DNA of 64,000 nucleotides from Deltaproteobacteria bacterium (GCA_020444045.1 JAHLLS010000010.1:1-64000), one strand, 5' to 3'. Counted from the stretch's first letter, positions 28,446 through 38,550 are shown. Notes: a model not told the origin generated them from the sequence alone. Numbers and translations: made by a program.

Positions 28446-29390
28446 TCAAGGCAAGCGTGTCTGATGACAATAGCGTCCAGTCAAGACACCCGCAAGCCCC
28501 AAAACGAGGACATAGGAAATGAGGATGATATGTGAGGTCAGTGCAAATTCGACAGCTTGTTGAGCAGAAAATCCAATGATAAGCAATCCGGCCACCCACC
28601 CGCCTTCGTGGTTGCCGGCATTTGCAACGCCCTGCATCGGAATAAGCTGTAGCGGAAGTTGCAGCGAAATAAGCAACCAGACCTGCACCAGACTGATGGA
28701 TAAACCTATGGAATGTGCAACAAAGAAAAAAACACCCGCAACGGCAGCCCATATGCCCAAACTGACGGCCATCTCCGATAGGTTGAAACGCCTCGGATCA
28801 ACAACGCCTGCGATTCTGTTCAAAAATGGCCGAGAAGACGAACGCCCCTTGATGGCCAACCAATGCGTGATTGGCGGTCCAACAAGCATCAGAACGCCCG
28901 ACAGCACCCATACCATGCCGATGGGACCTGACAAAACAGACTCTTGAAATAGAACAGCACACAGTATCCATATGCCTAATGTCATTACATCCAACAATCG
29001 GGCCCGGATAAGAATTTTTCCCCCGTCGATCAGGTTAAAATCCATCAGATTGCGCAAGATCACCGGGAGCGTTAAATCTCCTGAACGGAAAGGTAACATA
29101 TAACTGGCAAAACCATGGATACAGCCGGCATGAAATCCTTCCGGCCATATGGGTATACGCCCTTTGGAAATGATCCGGAAGCGCATTGCCCTCATATAAT
29201 AATTGACACCGTAGCATCCCAATCCAGCAGCAGCCCAGCCGATATGGACACGTTGAAGCGCGTCGACCAATTCCGGACCGTAAAATAACGCCATGATTAT
29301 AACCGCGGTGGCAACAAAAATGGAAACCACCATTGATCCCTTATGGGCTTTGCTTCGGTGGGTATCGTCAGGTGGTGTCACTTTTAACAA
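28446..29390 (-). CDS. lysylphosphatidylglycerol synthase-like / AglD-like membrane protein
   Basis: A 314-residue polytopic protein with about seven hydrophobic segments, of the UPF0104 (lysylphosphatidylglycerol synthase transmembrane) family. The diagnostic pieces are YYMRAMRFRII, the PFRSGDLTLPVILR loop and the QLIPMQGVANAGNHEGGWVAG segment near residue 260. Family members act as lipid flippases or accessory proteins of polysaccharide export. The frame opens with TTG at 29390; an ATG at 29333 with AAGGG upstream is a good alternative start. It is part of the glycan cluster. Confidence 0.82.
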   Translation of the reverse strand: MLKVTPPDDTHRSKAHKGSMVVSIFVATAVIIMALFYGPELVDALQRVHIGWAAAGLGCYGVNYYMRAMRFRIISKGRIPIWPEGFHAGCIHGFASYMLPFRSGDLTLPVILRNLMDFNLIDGGKILIRARLLDVMTLGIWILCAVLFQESVLSGPIGMVWVLSGVLMLVGPPITHWLAIKGRSSSRPFLNRIAGVVDPRRFNLSEMAVSLGIWAAVAGVFFFVAHSIGLSISLVQVWLLISLQLPLQLIPMQGVANAGNHEGGWVAGLLIIGFSAQQAVEFALTSHIILISYVLVLGLAGVLTGRYCHQTRLP

Positions 29391-29518
29391 GACTTTCCGA
29401 ATTAATCGCGGTAGAGGCCAAATTTTAGATCCAGAAAATTGTCCGATCAGTCAAACAATTTCGCGTCCCTTCTAAACCACGCGAAATCGCCTGAGGCTGC
29501 TTACCAGAGGTGTCATAT

Positions 29519-30973
29519 TCAGGATGAGCTGCCCACAAAGGCACTCCTGAGCAGTACCATGAACCCGTTAAAATATTTTTGCACATCTTGAGGAGACCGT
29601 ATCGTTTTCATAAATTTCCAGATAATAGAAGGTCTGAGGTAAAATGACCGAAGTGCCATTTTCTGCATTTCAGCCAATTCTTTGATCGTTCGGCCCTCCG
29701 GGATGAATGGTATTTCTTCTTCACCCTTCCAGCCAGACCAGGTATTGTAGCAACGCCAATCATAAGTTCTTATTTGACCGGCCCGGTCCAGTTCGTCGAA
29801 CATTTGTGTCCCCGGATAAGGCACCGTTATGGTAAACTGCGCCCAGAGCGGATCGATCTTCTTGGCAAATGCGATGGTCTCGAAGCTCTCTTGCCGCGTT
29901 TCCGTTGGCAGCCCCAGCATAAAAAACCCGCGAATGCTGATTCCCGCCTTCTTGGTCAATCGGAACGCATGTTCGACCTGAGTCAACGTCACCCCCTTGT
30001 TGATCAGGTTCAATAACCGCTGGCTGCCGGTTTCAACGCCGTAACTGATCTGCCAGCACCCTGCTTGCCTCATCAGCTTGAGCATATCCGCATCAATCGT
30101 GTCGACACGGCTTTCGCAGGTCCATTTTATTTTCCGCTGTATCCCATTTTCGATAATGGCATGGCACAGATCTCTTAGAAATGTCTTTTTTACGGTAAGT
30201 GTATCAGCTTCAATATTTATCTGTCGAATCTGGTAAGTTTGAGTGAGATCTTGGATCTCTTCGATGATGCGTTCAATGCTGTGCGCGCGGAAAGTTCGAC
30301 CAAATGTCCTAGAGCAATACGAACATTTGAATGGACAGCCTCTGGCAACAATAATTGTGGGACAAAAGGTATCACCGGATACTCTGGACGCTGTCAGATG
30401 GTACTGGTCCATCGGCAGAAGATGGCGCGCTGGCGGCGGTAGTTCATCCAGGTTGCGTATAAAGGGGCGGTCAGGATTGCGAATGATTTCGTCATTGCGG
30501 CGATAGCATATCCCTTCAATGTGTTTGATATCGCTATCATCCGCACATTGTGCGATGGCGGCCATTGTCAGCTCACCTTCACCGATACAGGCGATATCGG
30601 CCTCTGGAATTTCCTCCAGGGTTCTTTCGGGCAACACGGTGCTATGAGGTCCACCTAAAACAATCATGCAGTGAGGGATAGCGCTTTTAATGCTACGGCA
30701 GAGATCTTTTACGACACTAAAAGTCGTCGTAAGAATGCTAATACCGACAATGTTATCATTTGATAGCCCTATATCGGACACGATCTGCTCTGCTGACATC
30801 TGTTGCGCCGGGGCGTCAATGATACGCACTGGAACATTGTTCTTTTCAAGGTATCCTGCGATATAAGCCAATCCCAGGGGCTCACTGACCGCCCCGAATT
30901 GTTTCATTTCCTTCCCGTAGCGATCTTCTAATGTCATGGGAGGATTGATGAGTACGACCGACCGTTTATCCAT
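29519..30973 (-). CDS. B12-binding-domain radical SAM protein
   Basis: A 484-residue cobalamin-dependent-type radical SAM enzyme. The N-terminal B12-binding Rossmann domain (about 1-140) includes GLAYIAGYL, VGISILTTTF and IVLGGPHSTV; no DxHxxG is seen, as in many of this class. The cluster motif is C213PFKC217SYC220, with GYETGSQRLL-like substrate-site sequence (SYGVETGSQRLLNLI) and FMLGLPTET. Typical reactions are methylation or ring formation; the product here is unknown. Its position inside the glycan cluster suggests modification of a lipid or sugar. Another 129 bp follow without a gene. Confidence 0.87.
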   Translation of the reverse strand: MDKRSVVLINPPMTLEDRYGKEMKQFGAVSEPLGLAYIAGYLEKNNVPVRIIDAPAQQMSAEQIVSDIGLSNDNIVGISILTTTFSVVKDLCRSIKSAIPHCMIVLGGPHSTVLPERTLEEIPEADIACIGEGELTMAAIAQCADDSDIKHIEGICYRRNDEIIRNPDRPFIRNLDELPPPARHLLPMDQYHLTASRVSGDTFCPTIIVARGCPFKCSYCSRTFGRTFRAHSIERIIEEIQDLTQTYQIRQINIEADTLTVKKTFLRDLCHAIIENGIQRKIKWTCESRVDTIDADMLKLMRQAGCWQISYGVETGSQRLLNLINKGVTLTQVEHAFRLTKKAGISIRGFFMLGLPTETRQESFETIAFAKKIDPLWAQFTITVPYPGTQMFDELDRAGQIRTYDWRCYNTWSGWKGEEEIPFIPEGRTIKELAEMQKMALRSFYLRPSIIWKFMKTIRSPQDVQKYFNGFMVLLRSAFVGSSS

Positions 30974-31010
30974 GAACCAATTTCCTCAAAGAGTATTTTC
31001 CATTGCCGGA

Positions 31011-31562
31011 TTACCCTCCTTGGTACGGGGGTTTATCTTTAATTACACGGCAGGGGTTCCCAGCGGCGATGACGTTATCGGGCAGATCTCTATTGACAAC
31101 CGCACTGGCTCCGATGGCCACATTGTTGCCTATCGACACCCCCGGCAGCACTACTGCATTCATGCCGATCCAGACATTGTTACCTATGGTGAGCGGTTTT
31201 GTTTGAACATGCTGACGGTAGTCGTTCAAATCATGATTCGAGCTGATAAGCCCGACCCCCGGACCAGTCCACAGATTATCCCCAATTTCGATACCGTTGC
31301 GTGCCTGAATGTAACAGTTGCCGGCAAGCCCAGGGGCACAGCATTTTCCGACCGTTATCCTTTTCGGATATAGAATGCGGGATGTGAAATGCACAGGCCA
31401 TGGCACCTGGCCGTTAATCATCAGTAGTTTTTGTGGAACAAAGCAATAAAGCAAATACTGGATCGGCACCCCTGTAGCACTGGGATAAAATAAACGTACC
31501 CATGCAAATAGCTTTTCATATCGGTGTATTAGGCGAAGAATTGTGCTGTTTTTGGTAGGCAT
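31011..31562 (-). CDS. hexapeptide-repeat acyltransferase (maltose/colanic acid O-acetyltransferase type)
   Basis: A 183-residue left-handed beta-helix acyltransferase. Hexapeptide repeats run from about residue 85 (ITVGKCCAPGLAGNCYIQARNG) to 170, including the catalytic-histidine loop LISSNHDLND, and IGNNVWIGMNAVVLPGVSIGNNVAIGASAVV. It probably O-acetylates a glycan made by this cluster. The ATG overlaps the stop of the GT2 gene by 3-4 nt (ATGA), so the pair is translationally coupled. Confidence 0.88.
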   Translation of the reverse strand: MPTKNSTILRLIHRYEKLFAWVRLFYPSATGVPIQYLLYCFVPQKLLMINGQVPWPVHFTSRILYPKRITVGKCCAPGLAGNCYIQARNGIEIGDNLWTGPGVGLISSNHDLNDYRQHVQTKPLTIGNNVWIGMNAVVLPGVSIGNNVAIGASAVVNRDLPDNVIAAGNPCRVIKDKPPYQGG

Positions 31563-32656
31563 CAGCTTGTACTTTGTGGTTGTTTCCGGGGATAGCTTGC
31601 TGAATCCATTTTTACCATTTCACTATCCCTATTATATATATTCGAGGAAGAAGTATTTTGGCCGCTATTTTCCCTGCACTCCACCAACAATCCTTTAATT
31701 TCAGGAAGCCCTTTTAATTCTTTGTTGGCTTCCATGTCAAACCACATCGCAAAAAGCGTGAAGAGGCTGGCACTAGTGAATGAGAAAAAAGCGGCAAGCG
31801 AACCGGTAGGTGGAAAAAAACCTAATGTAAATTTATAATACAGAACGCGGATCATCAATGCAAATGTCGTAAATATGAAAAAACCACCCAGGGTATAGAA
31901 AAATATCAGAGGATGAAAGTCCCGAATGATATATTTCTCCTTCATTCTCCAGAAGAAGAGTTTAATCAACAGCCAACTGAGCGTAAAAATAACGCGGTAA
32001 ATCTTCATCCCAGATTTTTCGCCAATATTATACACCGGTTCAACAGGAATATCAGTAACGCGAAAGTTATAGACATTCAGCCTAACAAGCAAATCGTTAG
32101 GCTGTCCGTAGCGTTTGTACATCCTGGTCCAATCAATCATGTGCAAGGCGCGTTTATTGATGGCCGTATATCCGGACTGAAAATCAGCTACATGCCAATA
32201 TCCCGAGGCAATTTTCGTCAGCAGGGATAGAAAGGCATTTCCGAAATAGCGGACCTTTGGAATTCTTTTAAATGCTTCCCCGGTAAATAGCCGGTTCCCC
32301 TTGGTATAGTCAGCCCGCTTTTCTACAATCGGATCCAGTAATGATGATAATTCCCCTGGATCCATTTGACCGTCACCATCCATGCGAACGGCGATGTCAC
32401 ATTCATTCCGGCGAGCCCATTGGTAGCCGCTGGCCAAAGCGCCGCCACACCCTTGGTTCACATCCAGGTCGATCAGAATCACGCGCGAATCAGTCTTCTG
32501 CAACTGACGAACAACCCATCCTGTCTTGTCCGTGCTGGCATCATTGACAATGATAATATGGTCTACCCAGTCAGGAATGTTGCTGACGACCGCGCCGATC
32601 TGTTTTTCTTCATTATATGCCGGGACCACAACACCGATCTTTTTATTCCGATACAT
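31562..32656 (-). CDS. GT2 glycosyltransferase (DPM1/DPG synthase-like)
   Basis: A 364-residue polyprenol-phosphate sugar transferase candidate. The GT-A domain (1-235) has VGVVVPAYNEEKQIGAV, IIIVNDASTDKTG, VRMDGDGQMDPGEL (DxD) and FQSGYTAINKRAL. Two C-terminal membrane helices follow (about 245-270 and 285-310). Such enzymes make dolichyl/undecaprenyl-phosphate sugars used by GT39-type transferases, and one lies next in this cluster. The last 60 residues are hydrophilic and low in complexity (SGQNTSSSNIYN), which is unusual for the family. Confidence 0.86.
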   Translation of the reverse strand: MYRNKKIGVVVPAYNEEKQIGAVVSNIPDWVDHIIIVNDASTDKTGWVVRQLQKTDSRVILIDLDVNQGCGGALASGYQWARRNECDIAVRMDGDGQMDPGELSSLLDPIVEKRADYTKGNRLFTGEAFKRIPKVRYFGNAFLSLLTKIASGYWHVADFQSGYTAINKRALHMIDWTRMYKRYGQPNDLLVRLNVYNFRVTDIPVEPVYNIGEKSGMKIYRVIFTLSWLLIKLFFWRMKEKYIIRDFHPLIFFYTLGGFFIFTTFALMIRVLYYKFTLGFFPPTGSLAAFFSFTSASLFTLFAMWFDMEANKELKGLPEIKGLLVECRENSGQNTSSSNIYNRDSEMVKMDSASYPRKQPQSTS

Positions 32657-32930
32657 TCTGACCGCCCGTAAGAATGGATTAGTCTTTCATTCTGCTTTAA
32701 TCGTGCAAAAAACCTGCGCCTGTCACTGTTTTATTGCCAATGGGGAATGGATACAAACCGATTCCCCAAAATTCCTTTATATAAAATTTAGCATGTCAAT
32801 TGCCCGGCAGCAAGCACGTATGTCGAACATTGATGTATATCAATAGCCATACACCGACTGTCGTTGCGCAGCATAATTAACCGGATTAACCGATCTTGCC
32901 CGTCACCTGCACGGCTTGCTGTTGGCGTTA

Positions 32931-34616
32931 TCATTTCTTTTCATTATCTAACCGAAGCTTAAAAAGGGCGTATCCATTTTTCTCCGCTATGGTCTCTAAA
33001 TCGCGCTGTAACCATCGGCGGACTTTAATTTGATCTTTGGTCGTTAGGTTTTGATGCGCCCAGTATCGCAGCCCCTCCATACCAACCATCACGTGCGTGA
33101 GACCTTTTTGGGTCATGGCGTTGGTCAAGGCCTGCGCATCGGATACTCTTACAACCAAATTTTTAAATTGAGACCACTCATAAAACAGGGTGTCTATCTC
33201 AAAATAATAGCGCCGGTTCCCGAGAAAAACACATAGGATGCGATCCCCTTCCTTCAAGTGTTGATTTGCATAACGGATAAGGGAATATTCGGGCCGGTGA
33301 CGCGTGATATAGGCTCCGCGATCCACCTGTCCGCCAATATATTCCAAAGGCCGCACGCTTTCCCATTTCTGGTATATGTATAGAGCGTTAAGGGTCAACA
33401 TGAGCATCACCCCTAATGATGCGGTGATCTGCAATCCTTGGCGCACAGCGGTATTGGGACCATAACGCACCCAACTATAGACATTTCGGATCCCGAAAAC
33501 GCTCAAGATGACCAACGGTGGGATGGCCGGTGCAATGTACCGGATACGCATATCCCGGGTAAAAAAAACGATGAGGATGAAAAGCAGCGCAAACCCACCC
33601 CATACCGATTTTTCAAATTGCATCCCCTGCAACTGACGCTTCGATTCGAGCAGACCAATGACTGCCAATGGCAGGAGGAAGAAATTCAGCCGCCCGTCAA
33701 ACAAGGCCGGCACATCATCTTGTCCCTGAAAAAAGATGCGAATGGGCACCAGGAGCGTTTGCCATAGGGTTTCGCCGTAAACCAATCGCCGCATGGCAAA
33801 AGGGTTCAAACCGGATTCGATATAGGGCTTTTGAGGATTGAAGACGGTGTCGTAGAGGGGGTAAAGCGGATTGCCCGTCCACAAAAAGTTGCGCACAGCC
33901 CAGGGGGAAAACAACAATAGTGCGACAGAAACAAAAAACATGGTGGAAATGGCTATAGTTTGCCAATTGACAGCTTTCCCATTCGGATCGATTGAAGGTT
34001 GCGAATGCCGGCCGCCAATAATCGGCACCAGCAGGGTCAATAGCAAAAAGACCACCAAGCTGTTATATTTCGTTCCCAGTGCCAGACCACAAAATACGGC
34101 TGCGAGCAACAGATGCCTCTTATGAAGCCCGCTCTGTCGCCACTCAAGGAGATAGATCAGGGCCGCGGTCGAAAAAAAAATGAGGCCGAGATCCACATAA
34201 ACGGTGATGGAAAGCTGAATAATGATCGGCAGAGATAGAAAAAGCAGCACTCCTAAAAGGCCGTAGATCTGGTTCAAGCGATCACGAAGGTAACGATATA
34301 ACAACATCGCCGTGAGGAGGCCAAAGAGCATATGGATATATTTAGGGATGATGTCATTTCCCCATAAAAGTGGAATAAGGTACAGCAAATCCATGTTCAT
34401 GGGAAAATAGGAGGGAACAATATCCGGCATTTCCACCATCCGACCTTCTGCGATATAGAGTTTTGGCACCGCCAAATGGTGGGTCAAGGCATCGCGACTG
34501 AACGGCGGGACAGACGCCATCAATACGATGCTGATGGTCAGCAGGATAAGAAGCAAGATCAATAACCAGCGCACGCCGATGCACTCTGAACGGTTGTTGC
34601 GCTTTTTCGTTTTCAA
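32931..34616 (-). CDS. GT39-type (PMT/ArnT-like) membrane glycosyltransferase
   Basis: A 561-residue polytopic transferase with about ten membrane helices and a C-terminal periplasmic part (about 420-560). SRDALTHHLAVPKLYIAEG near residue 42 is the family's first extracytoplasmic loop with its catalytic acidic residue; YFPMNMDLLYLIPLLWG follows. It transfers sugar from a polyprenyl-phosphate donor to a protein or lipid acceptor on the outer face of the inner membrane (family knowledge). It overlaps the VKOR-DsbA gene by 4 nt. The 274 bp downstream hold no gene or terminator I recognise. Confidence 0.84.
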   Translation of the reverse strand: MKTKKRNNRSECIGVRWLLILLLILLTISIVLMASVPPFSRDALTHHLAVPKLYIAEGRMVEMPDIVPSYFPMNMDLLYLIPLLWGNDIIPKYIHMLFGLLTAMLLYRYLRDRLNQIYGLLGVLLFLSLPIIIQLSITVYVDLGLIFFSTAALIYLLEWRQSGLHKRHLLLAAVFCGLALGTKYNSLVVFLLLTLLVPIIGGRHSQPSIDPNGKAVNWQTIAISTMFFVSVALLLFSPWAVRNFLWTGNPLYPLYDTVFNPQKPYIESGLNPFAMRRLVYGETLWQTLLVPIRIFFQGQDDVPALFDGRLNFFLLPLAVIGLLESKRQLQGMQFEKSVWGGFALLFILIVFFTRDMRIRYIAPAIPPLVILSVFGIRNVYSWVRYGPNTAVRQGLQITASLGVMLMLTLNALYIYQKWESVRPLEYIGGQVDRGAYITRHRPEYSLIRYANQHLKEGDRILCVFLGNRRYYFEIDTLFYEWSQFKNLVVRVSDAQALTNAMTQKGLTHVMVGMEGLRYWAHQNLTTKDQIKVRRWLQRDLETIAEKNGYALFKLRLDNEKK

Positions 34617-35800
34617 TCGATAAACCTTTTTAATATTTCGGGAGGGATCTGCCCCTGGTAAAGCTGTCCGTCAATCAAGAAACCGGGGGTGCCTTCCATG
34701 CCCAAGTGGATGCCTGTCAGAATATCCCTTTTGAGGTGTAATTTCATTTCCGGGGTGTCGAAATACGCCGCCATGCGGTTTGCATCAAGCCCTGACAATT
34801 CCGCCATTTGAGTAATGCTCATCCCCCCCGAACCTCGGGCATGATGATAAACCACGTCGTTGAATTCCCAGAAACGGCCTTCGACAGTAGCATAAATGGC
34901 CAGAAGCGCCAGTTTTCCCGAGCCCACATGATACGCATCCTTTACAATGGGGTTAAACTTGTGGTCCATGGGAAAATGCCGATGGATCAACCGGATCCTA
35001 TCAGGATAGCGTGCAACGAGTTCCCGCAGGAAATAATGCATTTTTTTACATTGGAAACAAAGATAATCTCCGAATTCAACGATTTCCAGATCAGGATCCT
35101 GGGCGCCGATCCAGGGGTGCCCCTCCTCTGTAACCCCCGTGGCAATGTGTTCCTCCAATAGGGGTTGCTCAAGGGCCCAATAGTCAGGATAGGCTCCCAT
35201 AGTGACGCCCACAATGGAGATGGCAACGGCAAGGCCAACTGCTGACATTCGACGCCTCTGGGAAAAAAAGGCCAGGTCTTCCCGCAGTGCCATAATCCAA
35301 GGCGCCTGGTCAAACCGGCGTCTTATCAGCCAAGCGAAGTACAAAAGGAGGAAATTAATGCCATAGCTGATCAGACACATGATGCAATAGCTGTGAATGA
35401 TCAGCGATGAAACAGCCGCCAGCGCGACGCTGACAAGGCTAAAAATGCCAGCCATAAATGAAAGCAGCGCCCAGCCACGCTTTTTTTCAGCATCCCGGCG
35501 CCACACCACCGTTGAAATCAGTAAAAAGATAACATAACCGATCATTCCCCAGACAGCGACAGGAACACCTGCGAATATCGCGTAGGGACTCTGGGCCACC
35601 GTGTCGCAGTTAATTGCTTTGGACAGAGCACAAAAGCTTTTATAGCCGATATCCGTGAAGACCTTGTAATGCGAAATGGCAAGATAAAGGGAAACCCCTA
35701 TACCACTCATCGCTAAAAAAGCAACCACGCCGTAGTAGACTGGAAACGGCAGCACTTTAGCCTTTGGTTTTGAATCGGTTGTTTCCATTATGATCGACAT
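34613..35800 (-). CDS. VKOR-DsbA fusion, periplasmic disulfide-generating protein
   Basis: A 395-residue fusion. The N-terminal VKOR domain (about 20-165) has four or five helices, the loop cysteines C57 and C65 (CALSKAINC) and the quinone-proximal C139-I-M-C142. A further helix (about 187-205) leads to a periplasmic thioredoxin-like DsbA domain with C248-F-Q-C251 and the cis-proline in MEGTPGFLIDG. VKOR passes electrons from the DsbA domain to quinone, so one protein replaces DsbA plus DsbB. An ATG at 35788 is an alternative start. It lies between a GT39-type transferase and a TPR protein, near a two-cysteine pilin. Confidence 0.9.
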   Translation of the reverse strand: MSIIMETTDSKPKAKVLPFPVYYGVVAFLAMSGIGVSLYLAISHYKVFTDIGYKSFCALSKAINCDTVAQSPYAIFAGVPVAVWGMIGYVIFLLISTVVWRRDAEKKRGWALLSFMAGIFSLVSVALAAVSSLIIHSYCIMCLISYGINFLLLYFAWLIRRRFDQAPWIMALREDLAFFSQRRRMSAVGLAVAISIVGVTMGAYPDYWALEQPLLEEHIATGVTEEGHPWIGAQDPDLEIVEFGDYLCFQCKKMHYFLRELVARYPDRIRLIHRHFPMDHKFNPIVKDAYHVGSGKLALLAIYATVEGRFWEFNDVVYHHARGSGGMSITQMAELSGLDANRMAAYFDTPEMKLHLKRDILTGIHLGMEGTPGFLIDGQLYQGQIPPEILKRFID

Positions 35801-35833
35801 AAAATTTCAAGTACCTCGGCCCAGCTCTTAATC

Positions 35834-37942
35834 TTAGCGGCCGGAAGCGATATCTGCCATCGCCCTGTGAATGATCGGGGCAACAATATCATACGCGATG
35901 GGGGCAAATCGACGTTCGTCCGGCAGACGCTCCAAATAGGCCAGAATCGCGGGCAACGTAAAATCAGCGGCCAGCCTACGGCACTCTTTTTGAGCGCGCT
36001 GTTGATCCCCGGCGCGGGCGGCGTTTTCAATCAACGCCAGCCGGGGATGCATATCACCGGGACTGCGCTTGGTGGCCTGCCTCAGAAACCACTCGGCGTT
36101 GGAATAGCTGTCCATGCGGTTGAGCGCCACACCGATGTTCAGCCATATGCCTGAATGATGAGGGGCTAAAGCAAGAGCTCTTCTAAAATCGGTCATAGCC
36201 TTTACAGGGTCGCCCTGCCAAATAAGAATAAACCCCCTTAAATTCAAATAGGCAGAATTAAAGGGCTTTGCAGCCACCAGAATATCGGATTGTTTTTTGG
36301 CATCATCCAAGCGCCCCGTCAGAATCAGGGGCATAATCATATCATATCGACCCTTGAGAAATTCTGGATCGACCACCAACGCCTGTTGGTATAGCTTGAT
36401 AGCCCCACCAAATGATCCGTTATGATAGAGGATACTGGCCATATTTCCGATAATCTCGGCTTTCAAAACGTCGCGCGATATGTACAGATCGAGGGATTTG
36501 CGAAACATGGCATAGGCTTGAGCATATTGTGCAGGCGAAGTCTGTTCGGACCAGGCCAGCCGGATGGCAAGATTGTTCAAAGGTCGGGCATTGTTGGGCG
36601 CTTTGATCATCGCATCGGTCCAAAGGCTTTCTTCAGTCATCCAGTCCATATTCCGGATGTAGGTTCCAACCCCCATGCTGACAATCCACATTATAGGCAA
36701 AAAGGCCACCAAGCCAAACAAAACACGGTTGGTGTTCTTCAGACTTTCCAGCAACCGCCAAATTCCAACAGCCACCGGCAGAAAAATGAAAAGCGACGGC
36801 AGATAATTGCGATGCTCGAACACCAGCTCCAGCGGCAGGATGCTGGATTCGATCAGATGGTTGAGTAAAAAGAATAATATCGCCAGCGCTATCAACCGTC
36901 GACGCCAGATAAACCAGAAACCGACGCCCCCCAAAAATGTCAGCAGAAGTATGGCGGGTAGCGTAGTCCAGGGGTACCAAAGCGACTTGGACAGCACCAC
37001 ATCGTGAACGATAGAGAGGCGATTCGGCGACGGTATCAAGAGTAGGGAAATGTAAAAAAGAACGACACGCGACTGGGTTAAGAGTCTTTCTGACAGGGTA
37101 AACGATCGCTCGCTGTAGACCTTTTCAAAGTATGCCACCGGATCGAATTGCATAAAAAACAGTGCACCCAGACCAATGAGCAGAAAAACAGCCAAAACAA
37201 TCGTCAACATTTTGGGAAGACGCTGCCGTATCTGATCGGGTCCCTGGAAACCGATCAGTTCCAACAAGACAAGCGATGCGGGCAGTAGAATGGCGTTTTC
37301 CTTGGACCCGACGGCTAAAAAAAAATACAGGACTCCGGCGGCGCCCCAGACAAAACGCCTGTTTCGTTCATCCGCCATTCTGGCTTTTAAGTAAGCATGC
37401 ATACCCAGCAGATAGAACAGGGTGGCCAGGATGGTCATACGTTGCACCACATAGGTGACGGCTTGGATCTGGATCGGGTTGACCGCCCAAAGGGACGCCG
37501 TAAGCACAGCGGCAAAATGCCAGCCATCGGGCGACAGATAATGGTGCAGTTTGGGAGTCTGGCCGAGCATCAAGATAACGATGTAAAGGGTAAATGCGGT
37601 GAGAATGTGAAGGAGGATGTTGCACCAGCGGTAGCCGGTGGGTTCGTCCTGACCGAGATACCAGTTCAGGGCAAAGCTCAAGTTGGCCACCGGCCGGAAA
37701 AGGCGCTCGCCCTTGCCCTGATTGGCGAAAAAGGTGCCCCAAAGGGAAGACGGCATCAGATCGTCGATATGCAGCCACCGGTTGTCGACAATGTTGGGCC
37801 GGTCATCCAGCTGCCAGGCCGCTCCTCCCACATGGGCATAAATGGGGACGATCAACGACACGAGCAGGATCAGTACTATCAGTTGGACTTTCGGCAACGG
37901 TATTCTCGCAGGGTTTTCCATGGCAACGATCAGTCGAGGCAC
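35834..37942 (-). CDS. polytopic membrane protein with C-terminal TPR repeats (O-glycosyltransferase-like)
   Basis: A 702-residue protein. Residues 15-440 contain about ten membrane helices, with WQLDDRPNIVDN (an early acidic loop, DD) and a NPIQIQAVTYVVQRMT segment typical of the DUF1736/TMTC-like transferases. Residues 450-690 form TPR repeats on the periplasmic or cytoplasmic side. Genes of this type are often found beside pilA in deltaproteobacteria, and a protein-glycosylation role (for example on pilin) is plausible but not shown. An ATG at 37924 is an alternative start. The stop is 33 nt before the VKOR-DsbA start. Confidence 0.82.
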   Translation of the reverse strand: MPRLIVAMENPARIPLPKVQLIVLILLVSLIVPIYAHVGGAAWQLDDRPNIVDNRWLHIDDLMPSSLWGTFFANQGKGERLFRPVANLSFALNWYLGQDEPTGYRWCNILLHILTAFTLYIVILMLGQTPKLHHYLSPDGWHFAAVLTASLWAVNPIQIQAVTYVVQRMTILATLFYLLGMHAYLKARMADERNRRFVWGAAGVLYFFLAVGSKENAILLPASLVLLELIGFQGPDQIRQRLPKMLTIVLAVFLLIGLGALFFMQFDPVAYFEKVYSERSFTLSERLLTQSRVVLFYISLLLIPSPNRLSIVHDVVLSKSLWYPWTTLPAILLLTFLGGVGFWFIWRRRLIALAILFFLLNHLIESSILPLELVFEHRNYLPSLFIFLPVAVGIWRLLESLKNTNRVLFGLVAFLPIMWIVSMGVGTYIRNMDWMTEESLWTDAMIKAPNNARPLNNLAIRLAWSEQTSPAQYAQAYAMFRKSLDLYISRDVLKAEIIGNMASILYHNGSFGGAIKLYQQALVVDPEFLKGRYDMIMPLILTGRLDDAKKQSDILVAAKPFNSAYLNLRGFILIWQGDPVKAMTDFRRALALAPHHSGIWLNIGVALNRMDSYSNAEWFLRQATKRSPGDMHPRLALIENAARAGDQQRAQKECRRLAADFTLPAILAYLERLPDERRFAPIAYDIVAPIIHRAMADIASGR

Positions 37943-38066
37943 AATTGTGGCAGGATCACCGAGTTTTAAGATCGCAAAAAGCTGTCGGTTTTATAAACGC
38001 AAGGCGCCTGCCTGGGCAAGACTTATCTTGCGACGGGCAAGAAAGGTGGCTGAACGACGCCAATGC

Positions 38067-38091
38067 AAAAGGGGGGCTCTTCGAGCCCCCC
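38067..38091 (-). terminator. rho-independent terminator of pilA
   Basis: GGGGGGCTC (38071-38079) pairs with GAGCCCCCC (38083-38091) around a 3-nt loop (the inner pairs may open). On the minus strand the stem is followed by TTTT (38070-38067). It lies 43 nt past the pilA stop. Confidence 0.8.
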
Positions 38092-38133
38092 TGATGTTAT
38101 TCCGCTTATACGGTGCGAATTAGGTTTTGGGTA

Positions 38134-38550
38134 TCAGTTCGTGATGGTCATAGTAAAAACACCAGCATTCCAGCCAGGGGAGGCGGCCATGTAATCCGCC
38201 GGACAGCGGGTGGAAATGTCGGTTACAGTGACGGTGATGTTGACGTTAGGATCGGCACCTGTAACGGTCGCTGTGTTAACACCGTTGGTACTTGTGCTAA
38301 GTGTTATGCCAGCTCCGCCGTTCAGGTCAGCGAAGGCGGGCGTGTTGATGTGTGACGGCATAGAGAAATAGTCAGCGATGGCCGCAACAACGGCGGTAGC
38401 ATCGGATTCAGCGGCCGTACAGAAGGCCTTGTTGCGGTAGGCGATGAAGTTGGGAATGGCGATCGCGGCCAGGATACCGATGATGGCGATGACGATCATG
38501 AGCTCGATCAGGGTGAAACCTTCTTTGTTGCTTCTCAGTTTCTGCAGCAT
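38134..38550 (-). CDS. pilA: type IV pilin PilA
   Basis: The major-type IVa pilin subunit. The 138-residue prepilin has a short basic leader, cleavage at G11|F12 by PilD ([11 protein letters not shown]), E16 at mature position 5, a hydrophobic helix to about residue 32 and [15 protein letters not shown]44 and C116 are the only cysteines and could form the fold-stabilising disulfide; the globular domain is small and threonine/serine rich (about 80-110). The ATG at 38550 is chosen over the open frame to 38700, with AGGAGG just upstream. It is transcribed from a sigma54 promoter 125 nt upstream and ends at a strong terminator. Confidence 0.94.
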   Translation of the reverse strand: MLQKLRSNKEGFTLIELMIVIAIIGILAAIAIPNFIAYRNKAFCTAAESDATAVVAAIADYFSMPSHINTPAFADLNGGAGITLSTSTNGVNTATVTGADPNVNITVTVTDISTRCPADYMAASPGWNAGVFTMTITN

